Part shown: positions 1 through 8,601 of the stretch, one piece after another | Layout: the number at the start of each line of letters is the position of its first letter | How positions within the stretch are numbered: position 1 is the stretch's first letter | DNA from: RGIG5612 sp045599965 | Lineage (GTDB): Bacteria > Bacillota > Clostridia > Lachnospirales > Lachnospiraceae | Length of the DNA: 56,837 bases | Reading direction: 5' to 3' | Assembly (NCBI GenBank): GCA_045599965.1 | Contig: JAZRXA010000066.1 | Span: 1 to 56,837, forward strand | Made by a program: the position numbers and the translations under genes | The notes under the pieces: model-generated | Databases searched by the model: none | What the model was told of the DNA's origin: nothing | Seen by the model: only the letters and a program-made list of their open reading frames with translations

Positions 1-332
1 CAAAACACGGTCGCGAATTAATTGGTACATCGGAGATTCGCGGCGACTTAGTTTGGCGCAAAAAACAGCTTGCCGTCGAATATAACAGCAAGACTGTTCA
101 CAACAACGATGCAACATATTACAACGACAGTAATCGTGCCACTGCCTTGAAGGATTCGGGTTGGCAATACATTGGCGTGACGCCTGATAATATTAAGACG
201 TTCTCCGCTATGGAAAATATTGCTGGAATTGTTCGCAGACAGCTCGGCCATCGAGCCAAAAAAGAGCTACTCTCATCGTACGAGAAAGAACGCCAGAGAG
301 TTTATAATGAATTGTTTAAGAAATCGGAGTAA
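1..332 (+). CDS. C-terminal part of a nuclease-like protein (partial)
   Basis: The frame is open from the left window edge (codons from base 3) and ends in TAA at 330-332, so the gene begins outside the window. About 109 residues are visible. The segment with 'IRGDLVWRKKQLAVEYNSK' followed by 'LKDSGWQYIGVTPD' has the acidic-strand, E-x-N/D and W-x-hydrophobic pattern seen in DUF559/VSR-like PD-(D/E)XK nuclease folds, including AbiEi-type proteins. A TTG at 147 could be mistaken for a start, but the conserved-looking frame runs well upstream of it. It faces the following leftward operon. The nuclease assignment rests on pattern alone; the catalytic residues are not secure. Confidence 0.5.
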   Translation, partial: KHGRELIGTSEIRGDLVWRKKQLAVEYNSKTVHNNDATYYNDSNRATALKDSGWQYIGVTPDNIKTFSAMENIAGIVRRQLGHRAKKELLSSYEKERQRVYNELFKKSE

Positions 333-433
333 ATTTCATCAAAAGCTAAACTATCAATTGGAATAGGCTTTCTGCCTAAATATTTTTTGTCTTAATATAG
401 ATTTAACGTTTACATGAAATGAATAAATTAAGA

Positions 434-470
434 AAGTGGACCATATTTCAACTAGAAATGTGGACCACTT
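434..470 (-). terminator. Hairpin terminator of the dinD-XRE-PIN operon
   Basis: A 37-base near-perfect hairpin: the arms begin AAGTGG and end CCACTT, about 15 of 16 pairs form counting a wobble, and the loop is AACTA. It lies 2 bases past the PIN stop codon. Read leftward it is followed by a T-rich run (TCTTTCTTAATTTATT). Confidence 0.6.
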
Positions 471-472
471 CT

Positions 473-970
473 TTACTGCTCATCAAGCATTCGTCGAATT
501 TCATTTATCGGAAGCCTACGACCTTTATTATTCACGGCATCCAATAATTTTTTCAAAGCTTCTTTATACTCTTTATCTGACACCTTATTTTCCTTTTTTA
601 AAAGTGAATATATCCATAGGGTACCATGGCATTCCACAGATTCTTTTTCTGCGACTTTTCTAAGATTTCCATCACCACTTAGAAGTGTCCATCCTCTGTT
701 TTTTGCTATAGCAAGTGCGATTGCATCGTGAATTGAAATCTCAGGATAATTCTCTGAAAATTCAACTGCTTGCTGCAATTCCTTAGCTGGCACAGATGTA
801 ATATGAAGTTGATCTGACTCGACTATTTTTTGAATTGTATCAGAAAACTGTACTTCATCGTGATAGGTAACATCACTGAGATAATATTCGTTATCTAGTA
901 AAAATGGATGTCCCATAAACCCTATCGTTTCAAAGTCAAACCATATGTTTGTGTCACTACTTATGTGCAT
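473..970 (-). CDS. PIN-domain protein (probable toxin-type ribonuclease)
   Basis: A 165-residue protein that starts 'MHISSDTNIWFDFE', the typical first strand of a PIN domain with the first metal-binding Asp at residue 6. A later 'SIHDAIALAIAKNRGWTLLSGDGNLR' supplies the other conserved acidic positions (HDA and SGDGN). PIN proteins are Mg-dependent ribonucleases and often the toxin of a toxin-antitoxin pair. I chose the ATG at 970 over the upstream start at 994 because the PIN strand begins there and GGGGG lies about ten bases upstream. The start lies 5 bases past the stop of the XRE/metallopeptidase gene, so the two are probably co-translated. The RNA target cannot be read from sequence. 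Confidence 0.8.
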   Translation of the reverse strand: MHISSDTNIWFDFETIGFMGHPFLLDNEYYLSDVTYHDEVQFSDTIQKIVESDQLHITSVPAKELQQAVEFSENYPEISIHDAIALAIAKNRGWTLLSGDGNLRKVAEKESVECHGTLWIYSLLKKENKVSDKEYKEALKKLLDAVNNKGRRLPINEIRRMLDEQ

Positions 971-975
971 ATGGT

Positions 976-2001
976 TTATACCCCCAACCCGCAAAGCTGT
1001 TGAACTTTATTATAAGGAAGTTCCATCAGTTCGGATGCCCTAGTCATGTTAATCATGTCTTCCGACACCGCACGTACAACCAGCGTTTTAAACAGAGTGC
1101 TCTCTTCCGGAATCAGTCCTGATTTTTCATCTTTTCTCAACCCATTCCTGCTAATCCATTTCTGATGGTCTTCATAAACAGCGCTCGTTATACATCCAGC
1201 CTGTTTAGCGCGAATCAAAATGCTCTGCATCGAAATACCATATTCCCGCTGTAGCGTTCTAAGCTCTCCACGAATATTAGTACGCGAATAACCAAGCTCT
1301 CTGACAACATCATCTTTAGGAAAAAGGAAAGCACCGGTAATACCGTCTACTGTCTTTTCTTCATTTATGCCGGCCGGAAAATTAAAAAGAATATGCGCCA
1401 GTTCATGAATTAGAGTGAAACGCTGCCGTTCTGAAGGCATGGTTTTATTAATTGCAATATATGGTCGTCCATTAAGCGTTCCGTTAATTCCTGAAAAATG
1501 GGCATCGTTAAAATCAATCTGACAAACAATAATACCTCTGTTTTCTAGTGCGTCCACAATATTTCCAACAGGGCCGGTAGATGATAATGACAAAAACTCA
1601 CGCATTTTGAGGCCTGAAATCTCTATGTCCGTAAAAAAAGTCTTATCAATTGCTGCGACATTCGGTAAAACAGCATCTCCTAATATTCTAAGAATTGTAT
1701 GAAAGCGGCCTAGATAACGATCCACCTTCTCAAACACCATATCAATCGAAGAAAGGGACATGCCACTTTTCTTTCTAAACTCAGCATGCGTGATTACAGC
1801 AGCTCCTTTAGGATTCATCAAAAGAGCTGTTGCCTTGATATTAAGAGCATCTGCCAACTTAATAACGGTATCAGAATTTGCCTCCCTTTTATTGTTTTCA
1901 TAATTGGATATTGTCATTTTAGTGAGGCCTACCATACCAGCAAGCTTATCCTGTGACAGACCTTCAAGCTTACGATAATATTTAAGATTTTTACCAATCA
2001 T
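976..2001 (-). CDS. XRE-family regulator fused to an ImmA/IrrE-type metallopeptidase
   Basis: 341 residues. Residues 1-60 form an XRE/Cro helix-turn-helix ('LSQDKLAGMVGLTKMTISNY'). Residues about 150-235 are an M78 (ImmA/IrrE/COG2856) peptidase with the zinc motif H199-E-L-A-H203 and the family's 'GAFLFPKD' strand. ImmA-type proteins cleave repressors, and fused XRE-M78 proteins are known as partners of PIN toxins. A GGAAG ribosome binding site precedes the ATG, which overlaps the end of dinD by 4 bases. Co-transcription with dinD and the PIN gene suggests either an antitoxin/regulator for the PIN protein or a damage-activated protease; the sequence does not decide which. Confidence 0.85.
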   Translation of the reverse strand: MIGKNLKYYRKLEGLSQDKLAGMVGLTKMTISNYENNKREANSDTVIKLADALNIKATALLMNPKGAAVITHAEFRKKSGMSLSSIDMVFEKVDRYLGRFHTILRILGDAVLPNVAAIDKTFFTDIEISGLKMREFLSLSSTGPVGNIVDALENRGIIVCQIDFNDAHFSGINGTLNGRPYIAINKTMPSERQRFTLIHELAHILFNFPAGINEEKTVDGITGAFLFPKDDVVRELGYSRTNIRGELRTLQREYGISMQSILIRAKQAGCITSAVYEDHQKWISRNGLRKDEKSGLIPEESTLFKTLVVRAVSEDMINMTRASELMELPYNKVQQLCGLGV

Positions 2002-2717
2002 AAAATCACTTCCTTTCTTTGTTTACTATTATATGCTATAAATTTGCATTTGTAAACAGCACATTGTAAACATTTTATGAACCAATATTGCCTCCGCGTC
2101 AATTCCGTGCTTCCCATGTAATCAAGAATTTTTTGGCTTTTCTTTAGTCCTTTACGTTCGTGAATTCCTTTTGCATCAAGTCCACCGTAAAGTCCCATAT
2201 ATCCATAATTTTGAAAAATCGCATAATCTTTTGGATTCACTACTCCTGATTCATGTGCCGCATCCGCTAAAGAAACATTATGCCTTTTCATTTCATTTCG
2301 AATCTCTAGACGTTTTTGTTCTTCGGTTAAATCTTCATAATTCTCGATTAATTCTTGTTGTCGAGTTTTAACCGCAAAATACGTTTGTCCTATCGCAATT
2401 ACTTCTTTTTCTGGGTCTCCATTCATTACAATCAAATAACATGCATAACGTGAAAGCATAAAATCATTTATATTGCGTTCCGCCCCTGAGCCTAAACGAA
2501 CCATTTTCGTGGACTCACGAAAATGGTCATTAATATAATTGCCTGTATTTTTGCATGCTTGTTTAGCTCTATTTATTGCCTTTTCAAAATTTTCCCATCT
2601 CTTATACTCAAGTATAGGTTGTAATTCCCTCGCAAGCCAATACTCCTGGCCTGCTTCATTGATATGCTTTATACTTTCGAAAGTTTGTTCACTATAATTA
2701 ATCAATTTTTCGCTCAT
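1998..2717 (-). CDS. dinD: DinD-like DNA damage-inducible protein, C-terminus altered
   Basis: 239 residues resembling DinD/BRO-N family proteins: 'YWLARELQPILEYKRWENFEKAI', 'NDFMLSRYACYLIVMNGDPEKE' and 'IAIGQTYFAVKTRQQE' are characteristic. DinD of E. coli belongs to the SOS regulon and inhibits RecA-mediated strand exchange. Known relatives are about 270-280 residues. Here family similarity stops after 'DYMGSTEL' (about residue 206), and an unrelated Cys/Lys-rich tail runs to a stop overlapping the next start. The natural C-terminus therefore seems lost by frameshift or deletion. A strong GGAGG site precedes the ATG. A LexA box and a promoter lie about 40-80 bases upstream. Confidence 0.8.
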   Translation of the reverse strand: MSEKLINYSEQTFESIKHINEAGQEYWLARELQPILEYKRWENFEKAINRAKQACKNTGNYINDHFRESTKMVRLGSGAERNINDFMLSRYACYLIVMNGDPEKEVIAIGQTYFAVKTRQQELIENYEDLTEEQKRLEIRNEMKRHNVSLADAAHESGVVNPKDYAIFQNYGYMGLYGGLDAKGIHERKGLKKSQKILDYMGSTELTRRQYWFIKCLQCAVYKCKFIAYNSKQRKEVIL

Positions 2718-2755
2718 GCTTCAATTCCTCCTGCCCTATTTCTCTAGCTGAATTC

Positions 2756-2784
2756 ATTATAACACAGCAATAACAAAAAGTCGA
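2756..2784 (-). promoter_or_regulatory. dinD promoter
   Basis: Leftward -10 TATAAT at 2756-2761 and -35 TCGACT at 2779-2784, with a 17-base spacer. It leaves a leader of about 30 bases before the dinD start, containing a GGAGG site. The -35 overlaps the LexA box. Confidence 0.7.
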
Positions 2785-2795
2785 ACGTATGTTTG
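2782..2795. promoter_or_regulatory. LexA (SOS) box
   Basis: CGAACGTATGTTTG fits the Bacillota LexA consensus CGAACRNRYGTTYG at every position. It overlaps the -35 box of the dinD promoter, which is the expected position for repression. Confidence 0.8.
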
Positions 2796-2819
2796 TTTTT
2801 TTGATGATTTTTCATGTCT

Positions 2820-3044
2820 CGCGGGCTTTAGTTCAGAAAAATTCGGATGGGAAGTCCGGATTTTTAGATTTTAAAATTGTTTTTAAGGGTTTTAAATCCG
2901 AATTTAAGAATTAAGGCAAGGGCCGTTGCTTCGCGAGCCCTTGATATTGCGTGGTTGATTGCATATTCGTAAACAGCTGCAATTGAAGCAGTCTATTCTG
3001 CTTATGATGATATAAGTAACAAATACTTTGGCTAAATAATAGCT
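2820..3044. other. Gene-free stretch with possible gene remnants
   Basis: The gap 2718-3101 has no convincing gene. Beyond the dinD promoter it holds an inverted 10-mer (2838-2847 and 2896-2905, AAATTCGGAT and its complement). It also holds a short rightward frame at about 2908-3036 that ends 'SAYDDISNKYFG' and is broken by an in-frame TAA near 2972. It may be a decayed gene end; I do not recognise the family. Confidence 0.3.
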
Positions 3045-3068
3045 CAGGGTCCGGTTTTCCGGACCCTG
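3045..3068. terminator. Strong GC hairpin at the end of the polysaccharide locus
   Basis: CAGGGTCCGG, loop TTTT, CCGGACCCTG: a perfect 10-bp stem 34 bases past the last leftward gene. The T-run (ATTTTTTC) lies some 12 bases to the right, so a classical U-tract is poor in either direction. It probably ends or stabilises the long leftward transcript. Confidence 0.5.
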
Positions 3069-3101
3069 ACATTCATTAATATTTTTTCTTTTCTCAGCCC
3101 C

Positions 3102-4049
3102 TCACTGCTTATAATTTTCATTAATAAAATCTGCCATATAATTAGAAATTATTGTTGCTCCTTTTTTATTTACATGGTTTATATCCTTCATGCAATTTCT
3201 AGTAAAATTTAATTTTTGTAGCATTTCGTCGCTAGTAAAATCTATATATTTATATCCATTTTTTCGAATTTCATCCTTAAGATAATTATATCTTTTCACT
3301 TCATTTTCTGTTATTCCTACATATGGAACCTGCGCGAATATAAGTGTTATATCATTTTCTTTTGCTAACTTAATTATTTTATCAAAATATTCTTTATATT
3401 CATCGCTTAAATTTAACTTTTTATCTGACTTAATATCTATAGACAATATATCGCTAGGATTGTCTAATGGTTCATCATTCCAATATTCCAAAAATCCATT
3501 ATCTTCTGAAACTTTTTTGACAGGAATATTTTCATTATTAAGCCATCCCTCATGGAAATACAAAATTCCAAATAAATAATTTTTCCAATAATTATCTCCA
3601 TATTTTTTTGCGTCTAAACTATACAATATTCGCTCCTTATATGGCAAATCTATAGACAACGAACATTTATATGCCTTCATCAAGTCCTGATCAACATATG
3701 AATCAAAAATAACATATGGAAATGTTTCAAATACAACATACTTTGGTGTTTGATAATTTAATGCCGTTTTAAGTAAATAATAACTGCCCATCGCATCCAA
3801 ATTACCTGCCGCAAAAACATACCCTGAGAGATTTGTTTTTTCTTCTATCAAACTTGGCATAAATGTTGAATAACAATGACAATTTCCTATATATAATATG
3901 TCATAAGTTTTCTCCGGCGTTTTGAGAAAACTTGATTTTGTATTGTCAGAAATCGCAGGCGTATAAACCCACTTTAATATAACTTCGCTTATTACAACAA
4001 TAATTATTAACAATATAAAAATTTTAATTATTTTCCATACTTTTTTCAT
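3102..4049 (-). CDS. Membrane-anchored SGNH/DltD-AlgJ-like O-acetylation partner protein
   Basis: 315 residues from the preferred ATG (residue 21 of the longest frame), which lies 4 bases past the MBOAT stop and leaves a normal N-terminus: MKKVWK followed by one membrane segment (about 8-27). The rest is predicted outside the membrane. 'DILYIGNCHCYSTFMPSLIEEK' resembles the nucleophile block of DltD/AlgX-like SGNH proteins with Ser replaced or shifted (GNCHCYS), and 'DINHVNKKGATIISNYMADFI' gives the D-x-x-H block. Such proteins work with an MBOAT transferase to put acyl groups on extracellular polymers, and the MBOAT gene is directly upstream. The exact acyl group and acceptor are unknown. 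Confidence 0.65.
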   Translation of the reverse strand: MKKVWKIIKIFILLIIIVVISEVILKWVYTPAISDNTKSSFLKTPEKTYDILYIGNCHCYSTFMPSLIEEKTNLSGYVFAAGNLDAMGSYYLLKTALNYQTPKYVVFETFPYVIFDSYVDQDLMKAYKCSLSIDLPYKERILYSLDAKKYGDNYWKNYLFGILYFHEGWLNNENIPVKKVSEDNGFLEYWNDEPLDNPSDILSIDIKSDKKLNLSDEYKEYFDKIIKLAKENDITLIFAQVPYVGITENEVKRYNYLKDEIRKNGYKYIDFTSDEMLQKLNFTRNCMKDINHVNKKGATIISNYMADFINENYKQ

Positions 4050-4053
4050 AATC

Positions 4054-5511
4054 TTAAAACTGCTCATATATAAAGGCTGCGTTATCAAGGCCAACGCCAT
4101 ATCTGCCAAATAAAATTACTGCAATAATTAATACTATATAAATTATCCATCTAAATAAAAATGGTTGCTTATCTATATATTTTCGTATCGATATATCTTT
4201 TTTATATTGTATGTATTCAACTATAACCAATAAAACTGTGGCTGTTACTATAATACCTAATTGTTGTGGTTTTAGTCCATATGCAAATAATTTATTAATT
4301 ACTTTTTCAATTTCAAATTTGGTGAATATTGTTTTTACCATATCAAATGCAACCGTAGCACTTGGGGCTCTAAAGAAAATCCAAAGAAATGTTACTAGGA
4401 TAGATACTCCTGTTGATTGTAAAAATTTAAACCCAAAAGTATTGGTTTTTACTTTCATTGCCTTTAGCACTTTATTAGCTGGTTTAGCGAGAATTCTTCC
4501 AATTACCTGAAACAGACCATGAAGTGTTCCCCAAATAATAAACTTAAATCCTGCTCCATGCCATAATCCACTAATGATAAATATTATTATTATATTAATA
4601 TATTGCCTAAATTTCCCTTTTTTGTTTCCGCCTAGCGGAATATAAATATAATCCTTAAACCAGCTAGTTAAAGAGATGTGCCAATTACGCCAAAATTCTG
4701 AAAGTGAAGTTGCAAAATAAGGTTGCTTAAAGTTTATTGGAAGATCTATTCCAAAAAGTTGGCCACAGCCTCTTACTATATCTGTGCACCCAGAAAAATC
4801 CATATATAGTTCTATTGAAAAGGCAATTGTTGCAAGAACCACTTCACTTCCACCGATTTCAGCAGAAAAATTATCATACACAGAAGCAACTATCACTGAA
4901 AGTTGATTAGCAATAACTAGCTTCTTAAATAGACCCCATAATATAAGTTGTGCCCCATGTTTAATATTTTCATATTGAAGCTTATGACCTTCTTTTATTT
5001 GTGGCATAAGAAAGTTGTATCTTGGGATAGGTCCTTGATACAACTGTGGAAAGAATAAAACAAATGCTACATATTGGAAGATATTCTTATTCGGTACTAT
5101 CTCCCCTCTATAAACGTCAATTACATATCCAACTATTTGTAACGTGTAATAAGAAATACCAATAGGAATAATAATATTAGCTATAACACCATCTAAATGT
5201 AAAACATTAGATGTCATAGTATTAAACCAATCCAAATACTTTAGTAAAAATAGAATTCCTATGTTTAATACAATTACTAATATCAAAATAATAACTTTTA
5301 TTGTTTTTTTTCTGTTTGGTAATAGTACCCCCCCCGCAAAAGAGGTTATAATACTAAAAAGAATAAAAAAAAGATATCTATAATCAATAATTGAAACAAG
5401 CCCTATTCCAGATATTAACAAAACAACCCATCTGGCTTTGAGTGGGATTATATAATATATTAATAACGATATTAATATATATGAACAAAATTCTATTGAA
5501 ATAATTTCCAT
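4054..5511 (-). CDS. MBOAT-family membrane O-acyltransferase (AlgI/DltB-like)
   Basis: 485 residues with about 10-12 membrane segments. The family signature is clear: 'FWRNWHISLTSWFKDYIYIP' with His278 and 'ISGLWHGAGFKFIIWG' with His318, the conserved active-site His. MBOAT proteins such as AlgI, DltB and PatA move an acyl group across the membrane to a partner protein that places it on a polysaccharide or teichoic acid. The next gene encodes such a partner. No ribosome binding site lies at the usual distance; GGAG is about 13 bases from the ATG. Upstream is a 400-base gap holding an epimerase fossil. Confidence 0.9.
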   Translation of the reverse strand: MEIISIEFCSYILISLLIYYIIPLKARWVVLLISGIGLVSIIDYRYLFFILFSIITSFAGGVLLPNRKKTIKVIILILVIVLNIGILFLLKYLDWFNTMTSNVLHLDGVIANIIIPIGISYYTLQIVGYVIDVYRGEIVPNKNIFQYVAFVLFFPQLYQGPIPRYNFLMPQIKEGHKLQYENIKHGAQLILWGLFKKLVIANQLSVIVASVYDNFSAEIGGSEVVLATIAFSIELYMDFSGCTDIVRGCGQLFGIDLPINFKQPYFATSLSEFWRNWHISLTSWFKDYIYIPLGGNKKGKFRQYINIIIIFIISGLWHGAGFKFIIWGTLHGLFQVIGRILAKPANKVLKAMKVKTNTFGFKFLQSTGVSILVTFLWIFFRAPSATVAFDMVKTIFTKFEIEKVINKLFAYGLKPQQLGIIVTATVLLVIVEYIQYKKDISIRKYIDKQPFLFRWIIYIVLIIAVILFGRYGVGLDNAAFIYEQF

Positions 5512-5633
5512 TATTTTTTAGTCAACTCCAATTTTCATAGTCAGCGTATTGCCATAATTCTTGTTCTAACTTTCTCAAAAATTAATGTTGAAAATGTTAA
5601 ATGTCCGTTTAATATTTATTTTCTATAACCGGT

Positions 5634-5875
5634 TCACAAAATATCCATTCCTGTTATTTCACAACTGATTTCATCAATAGCCTGTTCCAATGCATATACT
5701 GAACAATTTAGATTATCTTGAATATTTTTTCAAGAATAACATCAACTAAAAAACTGCCAATCAATCCGGTAGCACCTGATATCATAATACTTTTATTTCT
5801 AATCTTTTCCCACGTCACTGGTAGTTTTAAACAGTTTTCTATATCTTTTAAATATATTTTATTTTCATAATAATT
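5634..5875 (-). pseudogene. Remnant of an NAD-dependent sugar epimerase/dehydratase
   Basis: Reading leftward from 5875, one frame gives 'YLKDIENCLKLPVTWEKIRN' and then 'KSIMISGATGLIGSFLVDVI', the N-terminal Rossmann nucleotide-binding motif (GATGLIGS) of extended SDR sugar epimerases. After 'VILEK' the frame shifts; the other frame continues 'NIQDNLNCSVYALEQAIDEI' and stops at 5634. Only about 80 residues of a roughly 300-residue enzyme are left, with no start codon or ribosome binding site. It fills the gap 5512-5919 and points to a past sugar-nucleotide gene in the locus. Confidence 0.75.
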
Positions 5876-5919
5876 TCATTATTTTTTCATTATCTACTTA
5901 CGTATTTAATTATTTATAC

Positions 5920-7161
5920 TTAAATATATTTTTCAAATTGTTCTATTAAATAATCTACAATTCTTATTTCTGCGCCTTTATGCGCGCTCATAATTCCGTT
6001 GTTTATTATTTGTCCTCTTATCGTTTTCAGTGGATCATTACCATTCAACAACATATCAAGATATTTTTCAACATCTTCCCAACTATCTGCAACATATATT
6101 CCCTTTAGTAGTTCATCAAATTCTTTATTTATTTCTAAATTACTTTTACAATATATTATTGGACGTCCAGTCATAAAAAAAGAAGGGATAACTGAAGATA
6201 TATCTGATATTAATATTTGAGTCTGCTTAAATACATCATACGTTGCTCCTTGATCCATTAATAATATTTTATTATTTTTTAATTTTAGTTTATATTCATT
6301 AATACTATTTTCAGTCATGTATCCTGTTTTTTTCATGTTCTCAAACAGCATAGGATGCGGGCGAACAATTAATGAAATATCGGCATATTTTTCTCTTAAT
6401 GAAATGAATTTTTCCTTATATTCTATGAAATGACTACCTCCAACATTTTCGTCATACGTCCACCTTGGTGCCCATGTAATTGATGCATCGATAATATTAG
6501 TATTTTGTAAATTAATATATTTCTCAAATCCAGGGTAGCCTAAATTTAGTATATTTTGGTATTTACAATTCTCTGAATTAATAAATATTTTTTCAACAAC
6601 CTTTGATACAGATTCTGAATCAGAAAAAAAATAACTAACCGTTCGAAAAAAATCTCTATTTTGCATTATTAAATCACTAAAATTTTCTGCTACCGTATAC
6701 CCATATGGCACATAACATATTTTACTATGTTTAAAGACATCATTGCTTTTTAATTCCTTTGGCATATGGGCATTATATGGATCTTGATAAAATACATAAT
6801 CATATTTTCTTTTTTTTATGTTAATTAACCTTAAATTATCATCATATGCTTTAATTGCATTACTGTCATATTTATGAAAAAAATCCCATTCTTTTCCATA
6901 TTCTTTTATTAAACATAACTTAATATTAAAAGATGGTACAACAATCAAATCCGTCGGTATCTTTCTTTTTTTAAATTCTTCATATACTGGTGCTTGTTTA
7001 TCCCATGTTTCTGGTTCAAAAACAATAAATGCTATTTTAAGCGTTTTATGTTTACTATTTTTCTTTTTTTTGATGTTCTTTAAATAATGAGTTGCTCTTA
7101 TATCACGATAATTTTCTCTAACTTTCAGCAGCCTATTTTTAACATTTTGGGGTAATTTCAT
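5920..7161 (-). CDS. CDP-glycerol glycerophosphotransferase-like protein
   Basis: 413 residues. The C-terminal two thirds fit the CDP-glycerol poly(glycerophosphate) transferase family (TagB/TagF-like GT-B fold): 'SITWAPRWTYDENVGGSHF', 'SLIVRPHPMLFENM' and 'ILISDISSVIPSFFMTGRPIIY', which correspond to the nucleotide-binding and RPHP motifs of the family. It has no signal peptide; a basic N-terminus would sit it at the inner membrane face. A strong AAGGAGG site precedes the ATG. It probably adds a glycerol-phosphate or another polyol-phosphate to the lipid-linked repeat unit, though some relatives use other activated donors. No CDP-glycerol synthase (TagD) is visible in the window. Confidence 0.75.
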   Translation of the reverse strand: MKLPQNVKNRLLKVRENYRDIRATHYLKNIKKKKNSKHKTLKIAFIVFEPETWDKQAPVYEEFKKRKIPTDLIVVPSFNIKLCLIKEYGKEWDFFHKYDSNAIKAYDDNLRLINIKKRKYDYVFYQDPYNAHMPKELKSNDVFKHSKICYVPYGYTVAENFSDLIMQNRDFFRTVSYFFSDSESVSKVVEKIFINSENCKYQNILNLGYPGFEKYINLQNTNIIDASITWAPRWTYDENVGGSHFIEYKEKFISLREKYADISLIVRPHPMLFENMKKTGYMTENSINEYKLKLKNNKILLMDQGATYDVFKQTQILISDISSVIPSFFMTGRPIIYCKSNLEINKEFDELLKGIYVADSWEDVEKYLDMLLNGNDPLKTIRGQIINNGIMSAHKGAEIRIVDYLIEQFEKYI

Positions 7162-7164
7162 TAT

Positions 7165-8601
7165 TTATTTTACCTCCTTAAATAAGGTTATTATTTTTTT
7201 TCTTAATACAAATACTATAATACATACCACTATAATTATTGCATATCTTATTATAATCTTGTTATATAAAAGCATCATTATTATTGATGCCATAACAAAA
7301 ACAATAAATATTCCGATCAATTTTGGTAAACTGTATAAATCGTTTTCTACACCTTTTTTCTTTATTGTGTGTCTCATAGAAAAATAATTAATTACCACAA
7401 ACAACATATAACTAACCAATGTGGTATATGCTGCCGCAACAAATCCATATTTTGGAATAAAGAAATAATTTAATACAAGATTCACTATGCTTGGAATAAT
7501 TCCTCCTAAAATTAATAAATATTTTTTTTCGAAGAAAAACAATACCCTATCAAACAGCTGTGTATAAAAAAGCATTAACATACTAGCTGCTACTGGTGGA
7601 ACTGCCCAAATTCCTGATATATATTTTTCTCCTGCCATTATTTTTATAAATTCAGGTGTTATTGCAACAATTATCCATAGTCCTAATGCAACAATTAAAG
7701 TAAGCATTGTTGATATTTTTTTATTTTCTTTACCCTCTCTGTTTTCTATTTTTCTAAAAAACCATGGCGCATATGAATCATTAATAGCATTAATAACAAA
7801 TGTTAAGACAATTGCTAGTGAATAAGCGACTCCATATATGGCAGCTTTGTCTTCTCCGCAAAATTTGCTTATCATAATTCTATCACTTGCATTAAAAATC
7901 ATTTGAGAAATATAATACGGAATTAATGGCAAATTAAATGTAAAAGCATATTTCCAAAAGGTTTTATTAAAAAATGTTTTTCCTTGACAATATGTTTTTA
8001 TCATTATAACTATGCCAAACACTATGTTTACAATTCCATATCCAATTATTCTTGCATATCCCTTTTCCTCTGATATCATCACCAGGAAAAAAGCTAACAA
8101 TGGACTTAAGATAGTCTTAACTAGTGTTACTATAACTACTTCCCTGTATTTATACTCAAATCGATTTCTCGCAAACCAACAATCCGTCACTCCCGTCATA
8201 ATGATTTCAACAATTAAAAAAGAAACTATTATTGTTGGCAATTCAAATATTTTATTCCAAAAAGTGGTAAATGGATAATATATTAAAGAAAAAACTGCTC
8301 CTAAGACTATAAAAATACTTGCTATTGATGAGGAATATTCAATTCGATGTTCTTTAAATTTAATCATAGCCGTTTGAAATGTTCCATACGCTAAATTCAT
8401 CGTTATAAATATTGTAAAAATAGACCCCCACGAGCCATAAACAGTATATTGTCCATACTGTGTTGTTGTTAATAATCTTGTAAATAATGGCAACGTAATA
8501 AAAGAAAGGCCTTTTTGCAATATACTACAAAAAGTATATGCCACAGAAGCCTTTATTTCTCTTGGCATATTATTGTATTTACTTAATAATTTATTTGCCA
8601 A
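7165..8601 (-). CDS. Wzx-type oligosaccharide flippase (first copy)
   Basis: 478 residues with about 12-14 membrane segments and the typical MATE/PST N-terminus 'SILQKGLSFITLPLFTRLLTTTQYG'. Wzx proteins flip undecaprenyl-diphosphate-linked repeat units to the outer membrane leaflet. The frame begins at a TTG overlapping the FemAB gene by 19 bases; an ATG 11 codons later (8568) is an alternative start with no ribosome binding site. The stop lies 4 bases before the glycerophosphotransferase start. A second flippase is at 24561-26051. Confidence 0.9.
   Translation of the reverse strand: MANKLLSKYNNMPREIKASVAYTFCSILQKGLSFITLPLFTRLLTTTQYGQYTVYGSWGSIFTIFITMNLAYGTFQTAMIKFKEHRIEYSSSIASIFIVLGAVFSLIYYPFTTFWNKIFELPTIIVSFLIVEIIMTGVTDCWFARNRFEYKYREVVIVTLVKTILSPLLAFFLVMISEEKGYARIIGYGIVNIVFGIVIMIKTYCQGKTFFNKTFWKYAFTFNLPLIPYYISQMIFNASDRIMISKFCGEDKAAIYGVAYSLAIVLTFVINAINDSYAPWFFRKIENREGKENKKISTMLTLIVALGLWIIVAITPEFIKIMAGEKYISGIWAVPPVAASMLMLFYTQLFDRVLFFFEKKYLLILGGIIPSIVNLVLNYFFIPKYGFVAAAYTTLVSYMLFVVINYFSMRHTIKKKGVENDLYSLPKLIGIFIVFVMASIIMMLLYNKIIIRYAIIIVVCIIVFVLRKKIITLFKEVK

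Noticed and set aside
434..470. Insertion-sequence end suggested by two copies of TGGACCA
   Set aside because: The two copies are explained by the two arms of a near-perfect terminator hairpin right after the PIN gene; no transposase or target duplication is nearby.
2908..3036. Short rightward frame ending 'SAYDDISNKYFG'
   Set aside because: It may be the end of a lost gene but has an in-frame stop, no start signal and no recognisable family; kept only as a note in the gap description.
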